Shown here in pieces: positions 36,051-44,592 of a stretch of DNA of 64,000 nt. Under the pieces are notes generated by a model. That model was not told the DNA's origin. It did not search any database and worked only from the letters and a program-made list of their open reading frames with translations. Each line of letters begins with the position of its first letter. The first letter of the stretch is position 1. A program made the position numbers and the translations under genes. The DNA comes from Bacillota bacterium (GTDB taxonomy: Bacteria; Bacillota; UBA4882; UBA8346), in contig JAEXDA010000048.1 of the NCBI GenBank assembly GCA_023401925.1, positions 1 through 64,000 of the forward strand, given 5' to 3'.

Positions 36051-37502
36051 TTAAACCGTATAGGTTGTGGCGGCAGTATTACCCCCCCTGCCGGTCCAGT
36101 TGGTATGGAAAAACTTGCCCCGCGGTTGGTCTATTCGCTCATAAGTATGGGCGCCGAAGTAATCCCGCTGGGCCTGAAGAAGGTTTGCCGGAAGCTTTTC
36201 ACAACGGTATCCGTCAAAATAGCACAGGGCCGATGCAAAAGCCGGAACAGGAATACCGTTTGTCAGAGCGGCCGCGCATACCCTGCGCCATCCGCCTTCA
36301 GCGGCTGTGATATTTTCTTTAAAGTATGGATCCAGCAGCAAGTTGGTAAGATTAAGATTTTTATCGAAAGCCTCTTTGATTTTACCAAGGAAGACCGAGC
36401 GAATGATGCATCCGCCTCTCCACATCAAGGCTATCCCGCCATAATTCAGCTTCCAGCCATAATTTTCCGCTGCTGCCCGCATTAAGGTGTAACCCTGAGC
36501 ATAAGAAACGATCTTGGAAGCAAACAAAGCCTGACGGATATCTTCAATAAAGGCTTCCCGATCCCCTTGAAACTCAGGTTTCGGCCCGATAAGTATTTTC
36601 GAGGCCGCCACCCGTTCCTCCTTGATAGCCGATAGACAGCGGGCAAAGACGGATTCACCAATTAAGGTTAGGGGAACTCCCTCTTCCAACGCTGCAATAC
36701 CGGTCCATTTACCGGTTCCCTTTTGCCCTGCGGTATCCAAAATTTTATCGACCAACGGTTGGCCATCCTCATCCTGTACGGCTAAAATATCCCGGGTAAT
36801 CTCGATCAAATAGCTATCCAGCACCCCCTGGTTCCATCCACTGAATACTTGGTGCATTTCCAGGGCAGTCATTCCCAGCAAATCCCGCATTAACTGGTAG
36901 GCTTCACAAATCAGCTGCATGTCCCCATACTCAATGCCATTGTGAACCATTTTCACAAAATGGCCGGCACCACCCTCGCCTACCCAATCACAACACGGAC
37001 TGCCATCTTCAACTTTAGCGGCGATAGCCTGCAAAATAGGTTTTACTTCAGGCCAAGCCGCGTTCGATCCTCCCGGCATAATGCTTGGGCCCCGCAATGC
37101 CCCTTCTTCGCCGCCGGATACTCCGGTCCCAATATATAAAAATCCTTTGCTTTCCACATACCCTGTACGCCGAATGGTATCGGGAAAATGAGAGTTGCCC
37201 CCATCGATCATGATATCCCCGGGTTCCAATAAGGGAATCAATTGTTCAATCAAATCGTCCACCGGCTTGCCGGCCTTGACCATCATCATAATTTTGCGGG
37301 GCTTTTTTAAGTTCGCAATCAACTCCGGCAGAGAATGCGCTCCAATTATATTTTTGCCGCTGGCACGTCCCTGAGTAAAGGCATCCACTCGCTCCGTGGT
37401 ACGATTATATACTGCAACCGTAAAGCCTTTACTTTCCATGTTCATGACCAAATTTTCGCCCATGACAGCCAATCCGATTAAGCCAATATCTGCTTTGCTC
37501 AT
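36051..37502 (-). CDS. gnd: 6-Phosphogluconate dehydrogenase, decarboxylating
   Basis: A 483-residue enzyme of the long (about 470-480) type. The Rossmann motif is IGLIGLAVMGENLVMNMESK, substrate-site segments are GTGVSGGEEGALRGPSIMPG and GAGHFVKMVHNGIEYGDMQL (catalytic Lys), and the C-terminal tail includes FHTNWTGRGGNTAATTYTV. It oxidises 6-phosphogluconate to ribulose 5-phosphate with NADP or NAD. Its place between uxuB and the LarA homologue, in an operon otherwise devoted to uronates, suggests that gluconate is a product of the pathway. No gluconate kinase is in the window. AGGAGGG precedes the ATG. Confidence 0.96.
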   Translation of the reverse strand: MSKADIGLIGLAVMGENLVMNMESKGFTVAVYNRTTERVDAFTQGRASGKNIIGAHSLPELIANLKKPRKIMMMVKAGKPVDDLIEQLIPLLEPGDIMIDGGNSHFPDTIRRTGYVESKGFLYIGTGVSGGEEGALRGPSIMPGGSNAAWPEVKPILQAIAAKVEDGSPCCDWVGEGGAGHFVKMVHNGIEYGDMQLICEAYQLMRDLLGMTALEMHQVFSGWNQGVLDSYLIEITRDILAVQDEDGQPLVDKILDTAGQKGTGKWTGIAALEEGVPLTLIGESVFARCLSAIKEERVAASKILIGPKPEFQGDREAFIEDIRQALFASKIVSYAQGYTLMRAAAENYGWKLNYGGIALMWRGGCIIRSVFLGKIKEAFDKNLNLTNLLLDPYFKENITAAEGGWRRVCAAALTNGIPVPAFASALCYFDGYRCEKLPANLLQAQRDYFGAHTYERIDQPRGKFFHTNWTGRGGNTAATTYTV

Positions 37503-37583
37503 ATCCTAAATCACCCTCCTAAAATAGAAATAATCCATCCATATTTCCGGCGAATCCAAATTGCGTTTTTGATCGCCAATGCT

Positions 37584-38444
37584 TTATACTCCGCTAAAAG
37601 CGGAAAATCCACCGTCAACCGGTACAACGACGCCGGTTACAAATGAAGATGCTCCCGATATCAACCATATCAGAGTACCGGTTAAATCCTCCGGTTCCCC
37701 GAACTTGCCCATTGGTGTATGCGCGATGATCGTTTTGCCACGGGCCGTTAATTCTCCGGTTTTTTCATCGGTCAACAGGAAACGATTTTGATCGGTCAGG
37801 AAAAATCCCGGCGCGATTGCGTTCACCCGGATATGAACCGGAGCCAAATGCATGGACAACCATTGGGTGAAATTGGAGACTGCCGCCTTGGCTGCGGAAT
37901 AAGCGGGGATTTTTGTCAAAGGCCGAAAAGCATTCATCGAAGAAATATTAATGATGACTCCGCCGCCTTGTTCCGCCATGGTATGGCCAAAAACTTGGAT
38001 GGGCAGTAAAGTTCCTAAGAAATTTAAATTAAAAACATATTGAACTCCATCGGCCTCCAAATCAAAAAAACTTTTTTCCTTGCCGCCGTTCCCTTTCAAA
38101 TCAGCCGGAAATAACTGTTCTTTCCAGGTGGTCGCTTTGGGATTGTTGCCGCCGGCCCCATTGATCAAAATATCCACTTGGCCAAATTCTTTCAAAACTC
38201 CGTCCCTGGCTGCTTCGATCGATGCTTTATCTAAAACATCGACTTTGTATCCTGCCGCTTTTCCACCGGCATGATTAATCTTGGCCGCTAATTCTTGGGC
38301 CTTTTTCTCACTAAAATCAAGGATTGCTATTTTTACTCCCTCTTGGGCCAGTTTCTCCGACATGCTGCCGCACAAAACTCCGGCCCCTCCTGTTATCACC
38401 GCTACTTTTCCAGATATATCAAATATCGATGCCAATTGAATCAT
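37584..38444 (-). CDS. uxuB: D-mannonate oxidoreductase (fructuronate reductase), SDR type
   Basis: A 286-residue short-chain dehydrogenase. The nucleotide site is AVITGGAGVLCGSMSEKLAQ, with DVLDKASIEAARDGVLKEFG and ILINGAGGNNPKATTWKEQL. The catalytic triad lies in ISSMNAFRPLTKIPAYSAAK, and the C-terminus is VVVPVDGGFSAFSGV. The unusual TGGAGVLC start and the SMNAFRPLTKIPAY segment are those of the Bacillus-type UxuB rather than gluconate 5-dehydrogenase. It reduces fructuronate to mannonate. The ATG at 38444 touches the AGGAG site, so a TTG three codons later (38435), nine bases from it, may be the real start. The gene overlaps the end of the lacI-type gene. Confidence 0.87.
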   Translation of the reverse strand: MIQLASIFDISGKVAVITGGAGVLCGSMSEKLAQEGVKIAILDFSEKKAQELAAKINHAGGKAAGYKVDVLDKASIEAARDGVLKEFGQVDILINGAGGNNPKATTWKEQLFPADLKGNGGKEKSFFDLEADGVQYVFNLNFLGTLLPIQVFGHTMAEQGGGVIINISSMNAFRPLTKIPAYSAAKAAVSNFTQWLSMHLAPVHIRVNAIAPGFFLTDQNRFLLTDEKTGELTARGKTIIAHTPMGKFGEPEDLTGTLIWLISGASSFVTGVVVPVDGGFSAFSGV

Positions 38445-39447
38445 CTCCTGATTTTTGATTCCTGCCCATTGTGCTTTCCCTGGGGATTAGAGTCGGGGTT
38501 AAGACAACTTTTTGTGATACTTGTGTCCCTTGTAAAACCTCGAATAGGACTTGAACTGCGCTGCTGGCCATGGCCTCAGCCATACTGTCGATGGATGTCA
38601 AAGAAGGAGCCGCAGCCTCGGCAAGCAACGAATTATTGTAACCAATGACCGCCACATCCTCCGGAACCTTGAGGCCGAGCTCATTCAAGGCTTGTATGAC
38701 GCCGACTGCGGTAACATCCTCGCCGGTAATAACAGCATCCAATGGATGTCCAGCAGCCTTAATTTGATGAATTCCGCTCCGGCCGCCTTCTAAACTTCGG
38801 GTAACCTCAATAACTTTTCCGGGAACTCCCTGGGATGCAGTCTCATCTTTAAACCCCTGCAATTTCGCAAGGCCGCTAAAACTTTTGACATCAATCAAGT
38901 ACCATAAAGCTCTTTTCCCCTTTTCCACCACATGCCTGACTCCTTCCCGAACTCCATGAACATCATCACAGAGAACGGAATAAATATTTCCACCCGCTAA
39001 AAAACTATTGACCATTACAACCGGAACTTTGTTGCTGGCAGCCAGGATGTGCTTATTTCCGCTTCGCTCTTTGAAAACCGAACCTACCAAAACAAGGCCG
39101 TCAACCTGATTTTCCAGCATTACACGCAGGTATCTTTCTTTTTCACCAAGCTCACCGCCGGTGTTGGACAGGAGAACATTATAACCAAGCTCGGTAAATT
39201 TTCTTTCAATAGTATAAGTAACTTGGGCAAAATAACTATCCCGAATATCGACTGTTAAAACTCCAATGGTTTTCATGGAGTTAATGGCTAAACCCCGGGC
39301 AACCGCATTGGCAATGAAATTGTTCTCCGCCAAAATTTTTTGAACTTTTTCCCTGGTATCTGGCTTCACTTTTTCAGGTTCGTTGAGTACCCTGGAAACA
39401 GTAGCGATCGATACTCTCGCCAATTCAGCAATATCACTCATTCTCAT
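38419..39447 (-). CDS. LacI-family regulator of the uronate operon
   Basis: A 342-residue repressor. Its DNA-binding head is MSDIAELARVSIATVSRVLN with the hinge ENNFIANAVARGLAINSMKT. The sugar-sensing core includes IGVLTVDIRDSYFAQVTYTI, VDGLVLVGSVFKERSGNKHI and a C-terminal DVAVIGYNNSLLAEAAAPSL. It is the first gene of its own operon and overlaps uxuB by about 26 bases, so it should control uxuB-gnd-larA-kdgK and perhaps the divergent uxaE. It may answer to an intermediate such as KDG or fructuronate. Confidence 0.92.
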   Translation of the reverse strand: MRMSDIAELARVSIATVSRVLNEPEKVKPDTREKVQKILAENNFIANAVARGLAINSMKTIGVLTVDIRDSYFAQVTYTIERKFTELGYNVLLSNTGGELGEKERYLRVMLENQVDGLVLVGSVFKERSGNKHILAASNKVPVVMVNSFLAGGNIYSVLCDDVHGVREGVRHVVEKGKRALWYLIDVKSFSGLAKLQGFKDETASQGVPGKVIEVTRSLEGGRSGIHQIKAAGHPLDAVITGEDVTAVGVIQALNELGLKVPEDVAVIGYNNSLLAEAAAPSLTSIDSMAEAMASSAVQVLFEVLQGTQVSQKVVLTPTLIPRESTMGRNQKSGDDSIGIDI

Positions 39448-39857
39448 TTTAGGACCACCTTAGAATTTTAAAAGAATTATATCACCGCCATCTTTTCTTT
39501 ACAACGGCGCCGGATCTTTGGAGTCTACCGTGCAAAGGTTCTCAACTGCCACCGGTTAAAAGCCGGTAGTGGAGACAATCAAAAGCTTACGATCTTTCGC
39601 TCCCAGTCACTTAAAAACTATTGAATGCTTCTCCCAATACCTCCCTTTTAGTTTTTTCCTACCCATTTTATAATATCAACAATTAATCATTATCTTTAAA
39701 AGGGTAGATTGCCTCTACAGAATTTTGGCAATCATAGCACAAATTTGTTTTTAAGGGACAATTACTATCCTGCCTCATCTCATCATGGTAAAATGAAAAC
39801 GAAAATGGATAAGGTTTCTAAAAAAATAATTTATTGAAGTAGGGGAGGGTGTATACA
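39448..39857. other. Divergent regulatory region, lacI operon and uxaE
   Basis: There is no gene here. A palindrome at 39549-39572 (CCACCGG, loop, CCGGTAGTGG) is the clearest operator or hairpin candidate for the neighbouring LacI-family repressor. I did not find a convincing consensus promoter. Confidence 0.4.
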
Positions 39858-41405
39858 TTGGAAGAATGGCAGGAAGTATGCAAAGTCTTAAGAAACGAAT
39901 CCGACTTGGAGAAGATCCGGGAATTTTTAGCCAAAAGCTTTGAGAAATATCAAATCTATGCCGATTCATTAATCTCAGAAGCCGGATCTTTTTTCTGCCT
40001 GGCCCTTGTCAACGACCAAAAACAATTGGTCATTTTTAGAGAAAGTACCCTTTACTTAAAATTCAGCGGGAATGAAGTTTCATGGAATGACGGGGGGGAA
40101 AAAGTGAAAATCTGTCCTTTGGATCATGAAAATTGCCGGATTCTCAGGCAAATATTCCCTTTCACAAGCCCAAAGTCCCATCAGGGATCTGCCATTACAA
40201 TCGGGCTCGGCGACCGTTTGGGTTTAGCTTCACCCGGGCATTTACGCTTAATCAAGGAGTTAAACATCTTCCCGGTTCTAGCTCAACAATCCATCCGGGA
40301 GCTGAATCTAACCGGCCGAACTTATGAGGATGTGCTGGACGCCGCTTCAGTGGCTGTGTTTCAAGAAGGTTATACCGCAGGGTTCGGGGCCGACGGCGAT
40401 CATTTAAAAACCCTTCCCGAAGTTCAAATGGCTCTGGATAAGGGCTTTACCATGATCACGCTGGATTGTTCCGAACATATCCATAACCAGGTAACGGCTC
40501 TACCTACCGAGGAGATCGAGAAACAATACGCTGAGCTTCCCGTGCATCAACGTCAGCCATTGGAAGGAAAGTACCTTAACCGAGATATCGAACTCAAGGA
40601 CGGCACAATCATTCATTTTTCCAAGCCGGAACTCCAAAAGATCATCCTGACCTATCTGGAGGCAGTGACTTATACCATTGATATTTATCAAAATGTCATC
40701 AAAAAAAGCGGCCGCCTCATTGATTTCGAAATGTCCATCGATGAAACACTCACCTCGACCACTCCGGAATCTCATTACTTTGTGGCCTCCGAGTTAATTG
40801 AGGGCGGAGTGTCCATCACGAGCCTGGCTCCGCGTTTTTACGGAGAATTTCAAAAAGGCGTTGACTACCGTGGAGACATCCCAACCTTCACCGCCGAATT
40901 TGCAATCCATGTTACAATCGCAAATCATTTCGGCTACAAAATCAGCATTCATTCCGGAAGTGACAAATTCAGCGTTTTCCCTGTTATCGGCGAGCTGACC
41001 GGAGGCCGTTACCATCTCAAAACAGCCGGCACCAATTGGCTTGAAGCGGTTAGAATTATAACAGCCAAAGCTCCAGCCTTGTACCGGGAAATGCACCAGT
41101 TTGCATTGGCCCATCTGGATGAAGCCAAACGCTATTATCACATCAGCGCCAACCCATCCGATATTCCTGATCTATCAAAACTAAGCGATCATGAGTTACC
41201 CGGCTTAATGGAACAGGATGATGCCAGACAAACGCTTCATATTACTTATGGACTGATTTTACAAGCTAAAAATCATGATGGAACCTATCTCTTTAAAGAT
41301 CGGATTTACCAAGTGCTGAGCCAGTATGAACCCGATTATTACAAGGCCTTAGAAAAGCATATTGGAAAACACTTGGAGCTCTTGGGTATTCCTGTTTACC
41401 ATTGA
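39858..41405 (+). CDS. uxaE: Tagaturonate 3-epimerase
   Basis: A protein of about 515 residues of the UxaE (tagaturonate/fructuronate epimerase) family. Recognisable parts are ITIGLGDRLGLASPGHLRLI, the GAGFGADGDHLK-like AGFGADGDHLKTLPEV, DFEMSIDETLTSTTPESHYF, SLAPRFYGEFQKGVDYRGD and the metal-site region KISIHSGSDKFSVFPVIGEL. It converts tagaturonate directly to fructuronate, joining galacturonate to the glucuronate branch without altronate enzymes, as in Thermotoga-type pathways. I prefer the TTG at 39858, nine bases after GGGGAGG; the GTG at 39849 lies on that site. It is divergent from the lacI operon. Confidence 0.88.
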   Translation: MEEWQEVCKVLRNESDLEKIREFLAKSFEKYQIYADSLISEAGSFFCLALVNDQKQLVIFRESTLYLKFSGNEVSWNDGGEKVKICPLDHENCRILRQIFPFTSPKSHQGSAITIGLGDRLGLASPGHLRLIKELNIFPVLAQQSIRELNLTGRTYEDVLDAASVAVFQEGYTAGFGADGDHLKTLPEVQMALDKGFTMITLDCSEHIHNQVTALPTEEIEKQYAELPVHQRQPLEGKYLNRDIELKDGTIIHFSKPELQKIILTYLEAVTYTIDIYQNVIKKSGRLIDFEMSIDETLTSTTPESHYFVASELIEGGVSITSLAPRFYGEFQKGVDYRGDIPTFTAEFAIHVTIANHFGYKISIHSGSDKFSVFPVIGELTGGRYHLKTAGTNWLEAVRIITAKAPALYREMHQFALAHLDEAKRYYHISANPSDIPDLSKLSDHELPGLMEQDDARQTLHITYGLILQAKNHDGTYLFKDRIYQVLSQYEPDYYKALEKHIGKHLELLGIPVYH

Positions 41406-41452
41406 GAAGGCGTATCGATGGATTTCCTTCAAAGTCGAATCCACGAAAAAAC

Positions 41453-41571
41453 GAGGCTGTTGCAAAAGTGATTAAAATCAATGAGAAATACAATATATAC
41501 CATAAATAATGGGGTAAAGCTTCACATATCTTGTATTTCTCTATCGATAAATCTTATTTTGCAACAGACCC
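41453..41571. mobile_element. Candidate 119-bp foldback/MITE element
   Basis: GAGGCTGTTGCAAAA at 41453 is the inverse of TTTTGCAACAGACCC ending at 41571 (13 of 15). The arms continue inward imperfectly for about 55 bases (ATGAGAAATACAA against TTGTATTTCTCT), so almost the whole element folds on itself. The last ten codons of the response regulator, including its stop, lie inside the right arm. Besides being mobile in the past, it can act as a terminator for uxaE and the regulator. Confidence 0.55.
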
Positions 41572-42350
41572 ATTTCTATTTCCACGGATAAATGCCTTGT
41601 TTGGTATTGACTGGGTGTAATTCCACAGGTTTTCTTGAATACTCTGGCAAAGTAATTGGGATCTTTATATCCAACCTGGTAACAGACATCTTTGATGGTA
41701 TAATGGGGATTTGCCAAAAACTCCTTGGCCTTCCGTATCCGGACTGCCGTTAAATAATTAACAAAATTTTCTCCCGCCGATTTTTTAAACAATTTACTCA
41801 GATAAAAGGGGCTGATTTGAATTCTTTCCGCCGTATCTTCCAAAGAAATATTCCGCTGATAATTGCGTTCCAAATAATCGATTGCCAGAGACAAAAGGGC
41901 CTTCGCCCGGGATGTTCTTCCTTCACTATTTTCATCGTAAGACTGCAAATGAGAATCGTTAGGAAAGGCTTGCTGGATATTGGCGTTTTTCATGGCCCGA
42001 TAAACGCCGGCTTTCATTTTTTCGAATGACACGGGTTTATCAATATATTCATCTGCACCGATTGACAAGGCGGCACGGGTATAACTAAAATTAGGAAACG
42101 CCGAAATGACGATTAACCTGCACTCCGGCAAACAATTTCGAATTTGCGCCGCGTCTTTTAAAATTCCGAGCCGAGGACGGTCAATATCTAAAAAAACAAA
42201 ATCCGGCCGGTAGCAAATGACTTTCTCGGTTATATTTTTTTCAGTCACTGTTTTTAAAACCCGAAAGAGGCCCCCAAAGTTTTCCTTCACCCAATTGTCG
42301 AGAGCATCGCACCCAACCGGCTTATCTGCAGCAATCAATAATGTAAACAT
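41541..42350 (-). CDS. AraC-type response regulator (YesN-like)
   Basis: A 269-residue two-domain regulator. The receiver domain carries the phosphate-accepting aspartate in DFVFLDIDRPRLGILK and the lysine of DEYIDKPVSFEKM. The AraC output domain has ISLEDTAERIQISPFYLSKL and YTIKDVCYQVGYKDPNYFAR, then VFKKTCGITPSQYQTR. No histidine kinase is adjacent, so the partner is elsewhere. The C-terminal residues MGLLQNKIYR come from the inserted inverted-repeat element at 41453-41571, so the natural end is altered; the DNA-binding core is intact. Two cre-like sites lie upstream. It may control sugar genes nearby. Confidence 0.9.
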   Translation of the reverse strand: MFTLLIAADKPVGCDALDNWVKENFGGLFRVLKTVTEKNITEKVICYRPDFVFLDIDRPRLGILKDAAQIRNCLPECRLIVISAFPNFSYTRAALSIGADEYIDKPVSFEKMKAGVYRAMKNANIQQAFPNDSHLQSYDENSEGRTSRAKALLSLAIDYLERNYQRNISLEDTAERIQISPFYLSKLFKKSAGENFVNYLTAVRIRKAKEFLANPHYTIKDVCYQVGYKDPNYFARVFKKTCGITPSQYQTRHLSVEIEMGLLQNKIYR

Positions 42351-42411
42351 TGGATACCACCTCTGCTCTATTATTTCACCTACACACTTCCTAAATCAAT
42401 TTTCTTCAATA

Positions 42412-42425
42412 TGTAATCGCTTACA
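42412..42425. promoter_or_regulatory. cre-like operator 1 upstream of the response regulator
   Basis: TGTAATCGCTTACA, a near-palindromic LacI/CcpA-type site, lies 62 bases before the start of the AraC-type response regulator. Confidence 0.6.
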
Positions 42426-42721
42426 TTTCTTGTTTTCAATAACCTTCCCTTAGGGGCATAACCAGATTATCATCACGAATCGGATCCAAAACTATTCTAT
42501 TGGCCATTACCGTAAATAGTCCAAAAAATATTCAGCCAAGTTTCAAACGATTCCACACCCGGTATGGTTTTTTGTAAGCGTTTACATTGATTGTATCATT
42601 TTCGTTAAAATATTTCAACCGCTATTTCGTAGCTTCCATTTAGTCCAGGGTCGGTATATTCACTTGGAAAAGTAAATTTACTCAACCGGAATACGGGTTT
42701 TTAAAATCAATTCGCAAAAAT
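42426..42721. other. Intergenic spacer without a gene
   Basis: I see no coding or RNA gene here apart from the second cre-like site at 42573. The promoter of the response regulator should lie in its left part. Confidence 0.5.
42573..42586. promoter_or_regulatory. cre-like operator 2 upstream of the response regulator
   Basis: TGTAAGCGTTTACA is a full catabolite-responsive-element consensus, 161 bases from the first site. Two sites on one helix face could allow looping by a dimeric repressor. Confidence 0.65.
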
Positions 42722-42755
42722 AAAAAACCTTCCGTCCTCGCAAAAAGACGAAAGG
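42722..42755 (-). terminator. Terminator of hom
   Basis: On the minus strand CCTTTCGTC and GGACGGAAGG form a stem followed by TTTTTT. The stem sequence echoes the T-box terminator at 44265. A second palindrome, TCCGGCAA to TTGCCGGA, lies at 42811-42852 just after the hom stop. Confidence 0.8.
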
Positions 42756-42858
42756 CCAAGGTTTAAAACTCGATCCGGAAACCAAATTCCCAATCAGGTT
42801 TGCTACAACATCCGGCAATTTCTAGCTCAAAACGACCTGAGTTTTTGCCGGAATCCCG

Positions 42859-44160
42859 TTAAAACAACCGTAATCTCAAGTAATTTTCCCGAACGAAATC
42901 AAATTTGCCAATCTGCTCTAACGCCCGGTTCATATCAAATTCAGAAGCCTCGTGAGTTAAAATCACAATCGGAACATAGTTTTCCTTACCATGGGTCTCA
43001 AGCTGCACCACCGAGGAAATGGAAATGCCGTTGTCGCCTAAGACGCCCGATATTTTTGAAAAAATGCCGGGGACATCCTTCGTATAAAGTCTCAGGTAAA
43101 AACGATTGTGGATTTTCTCAATCGGTAAAGTTTTCACCGTATGATCGGGATTAATAGTCCGGTTACAGAACTGTTCACCTTCTTTTAACAATAAATCCCG
43201 GGACAAGTCGACAATATCCCCCACAATTGCGCTGGCAGTCGGTCGTTCCCCCGCTCCCGGTCCGTAGAACATAGTGTTCCCAACGAAATCCCCCTTGACA
43301 AAGATCGCATTCAATTCGAAATTGACAGCCGCCAATAAATGACTGTTGGGAATCAAGGTTGGATGAACCCGTAGGTCTAATCCATCGGGCAACGCCCGGT
43401 AGGTGGCTAATAATTTAATCGTATAGCCGAATTGTTTGGCAAAGTTGATATCCAGCTTGGTGATATGGGTGATCCCTTCCACATATAAATCGCTGAAATT
43501 GACAAAAGCCGTTGAAGCGATAGAAGCCAGAATGGCTAATTTATGCGCTGCATCCCCTCCGCCCACATCCAAGGTTGGATCCGCTTCCGCAAAACCTTTG
43601 GCTTGAGCTTCTTTCAAAGCCTCCCCAAACTCCAGTTCTTCCTGATGCATACGGGTCAAGATGAAATTGGAAGTACCGTTTAAAATACCATAAATGCTCT
43701 CGATTTTATTGGCGACCAATCCTTCCCGCAGTCCTTTGATGATCGGAATTCCTCCGCCCACACTAGCTTCGAATAGCAAATCCACACCGTTTTCAGCCGC
43801 AATTTTAAACAATTCCCGGCCCTTGGTAGCAATCAAAGCTTTGTTTGCCGTAACGACATGTTTGCGGTTTCTTAAGGCTTTACTGATAAAGGTAAAGGCC
43901 GGTTCATAGCCGCCCATGGTTTCAACAACAATGTCGATCTCCGGATCCTCCAGGATATCATCAGCATTGGAAGTGCAACGGACTCCCTGGAGATTTAAAT
44001 CTCTTTCCCTATCCCAATTCAGTTCTGCAATGGCCTTCAAGTTAAAATTAAGGGTAGCCCTGGTTTTTAAAAGAGCTTGCTGTTCAGTCAATACGCGTGC
44101 CACGCCGGTTCCTACCGTGCCTAATCCCAAGATTCCGATATTCACATGATGATCTTGCAT
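42859..44160 (-). CDS. hom: Homoserine dehydrogenase
   Basis: A 433-residue enzyme with an N-terminal Rossmann domain (VNIGILGLGTVGTGVARVLT), the catalytic core (HVVTANKALIATKGRELFKI, LFEASVGGGIPIIKGLREGL, GILNGTSNFILTRM, GFAEADPTLDVGGGDAAHKL) and a C-terminal ACT domain (YLRLYTKDVPGIFSKISGVL) for threonine feedback. It reduces aspartate semialdehyde to homoserine for threonine and methionine. I start at the ATG at 44160 because AGAGGAG lies nine bases upstream. A T-box leader precedes it, so transcription is controlled by tRNA charging. Confidence 0.97.
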   Translation of the reverse strand: MQDHHVNIGILGLGTVGTGVARVLTEQQALLKTRATLNFNLKAIAELNWDRERDLNLQGVRCTSNADDILEDPEIDIVVETMGGYEPAFTFISKALRNRKHVVTANKALIATKGRELFKIAAENGVDLLFEASVGGGIPIIKGLREGLVANKIESIYGILNGTSNFILTRMHQEELEFGEALKEAQAKGFAEADPTLDVGGGDAAHKLAILASIASTAFVNFSDLYVEGITHITKLDINFAKQFGYTIKLLATYRALPDGLDLRVHPTLIPNSHLLAAVNFELNAIFVKGDFVGNTMFYGPGAGERPTASAIVGDIVDLSRDLLLKEGEQFCNRTINPDHTVKTLPIEKIHNRFYLRLYTKDVPGIFSKISGVLGDNGISISSVVQLETHGKENYVPIVILTHEASEFDMNRALEQIGKFDFVRENYLRLRLF

Positions 44161-44264
44161 TACAAACCACTCCTCTTTATAGTTATTCACATTTGGTGTT
44201 GGAAATAAGCTTCATATCTTTGATGGTTACGAATTGGCCATGGTGACAATTGGCCGAAAGAAAT

Positions 44265-44525
44265 AAAAAAACCTTTCATCCTGTTAAAAGGACGAAAGGT
44301 TCGATGATGCCCATGGTAATCCTGCATCAATCCATATTACTTCCGCGGTCCCACCTTTTTTGGTAAAAAACCCGACTTAAGAACGGATAACGGCCGCACC
44401 GGGCTGCCATACTTTGATTCCGGCAACCACTCCAGGGTGGTATCATGATGCTCTTTATTAAGGAAGGCTTTCAGCCGCCGACCTTCCATCTCTTCTAATG
44501 AAGCAAAATAACATATCCCTGTCAT
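44265..44525 (-). promoter_or_regulatory. T-box riboswitch upstream of hom
   Basis: On the minus strand the T-box core AGGTGGGACCGCGG (44356-44343) is followed by a strong terminator: AACCTTTCGTCC, loop, GGATGAAAGGTT and seven T (to about 44265). Upstream, CAGGG (44522-44518) pairs with CCCTG (44437-44433), which closes a Stem I. The 3' side of its internal loop reads ATGATACCA. The best specifier is ACC (44441-44439), threonine, followed by a purine; ATG (methionine) is the alternative. Uncharged tRNA binding would favour the antiterminator and expression of hom. Confidence 0.88.
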
Positions 44526-44592
44526 CGTTTTCTAATATATATTAAATTTAATGATACCATGAATTCCAAAAACATGCAAATCATTTTTCATA

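Noticed and set aside
37584..38444. Calling the SDR gluconate 5-dehydrogenase
   Set aside because: The TGGAGVLC and SMNAFRPLTKIPAY segments and the uronate context fit the Bacillus-type mannonate oxidoreductase better.
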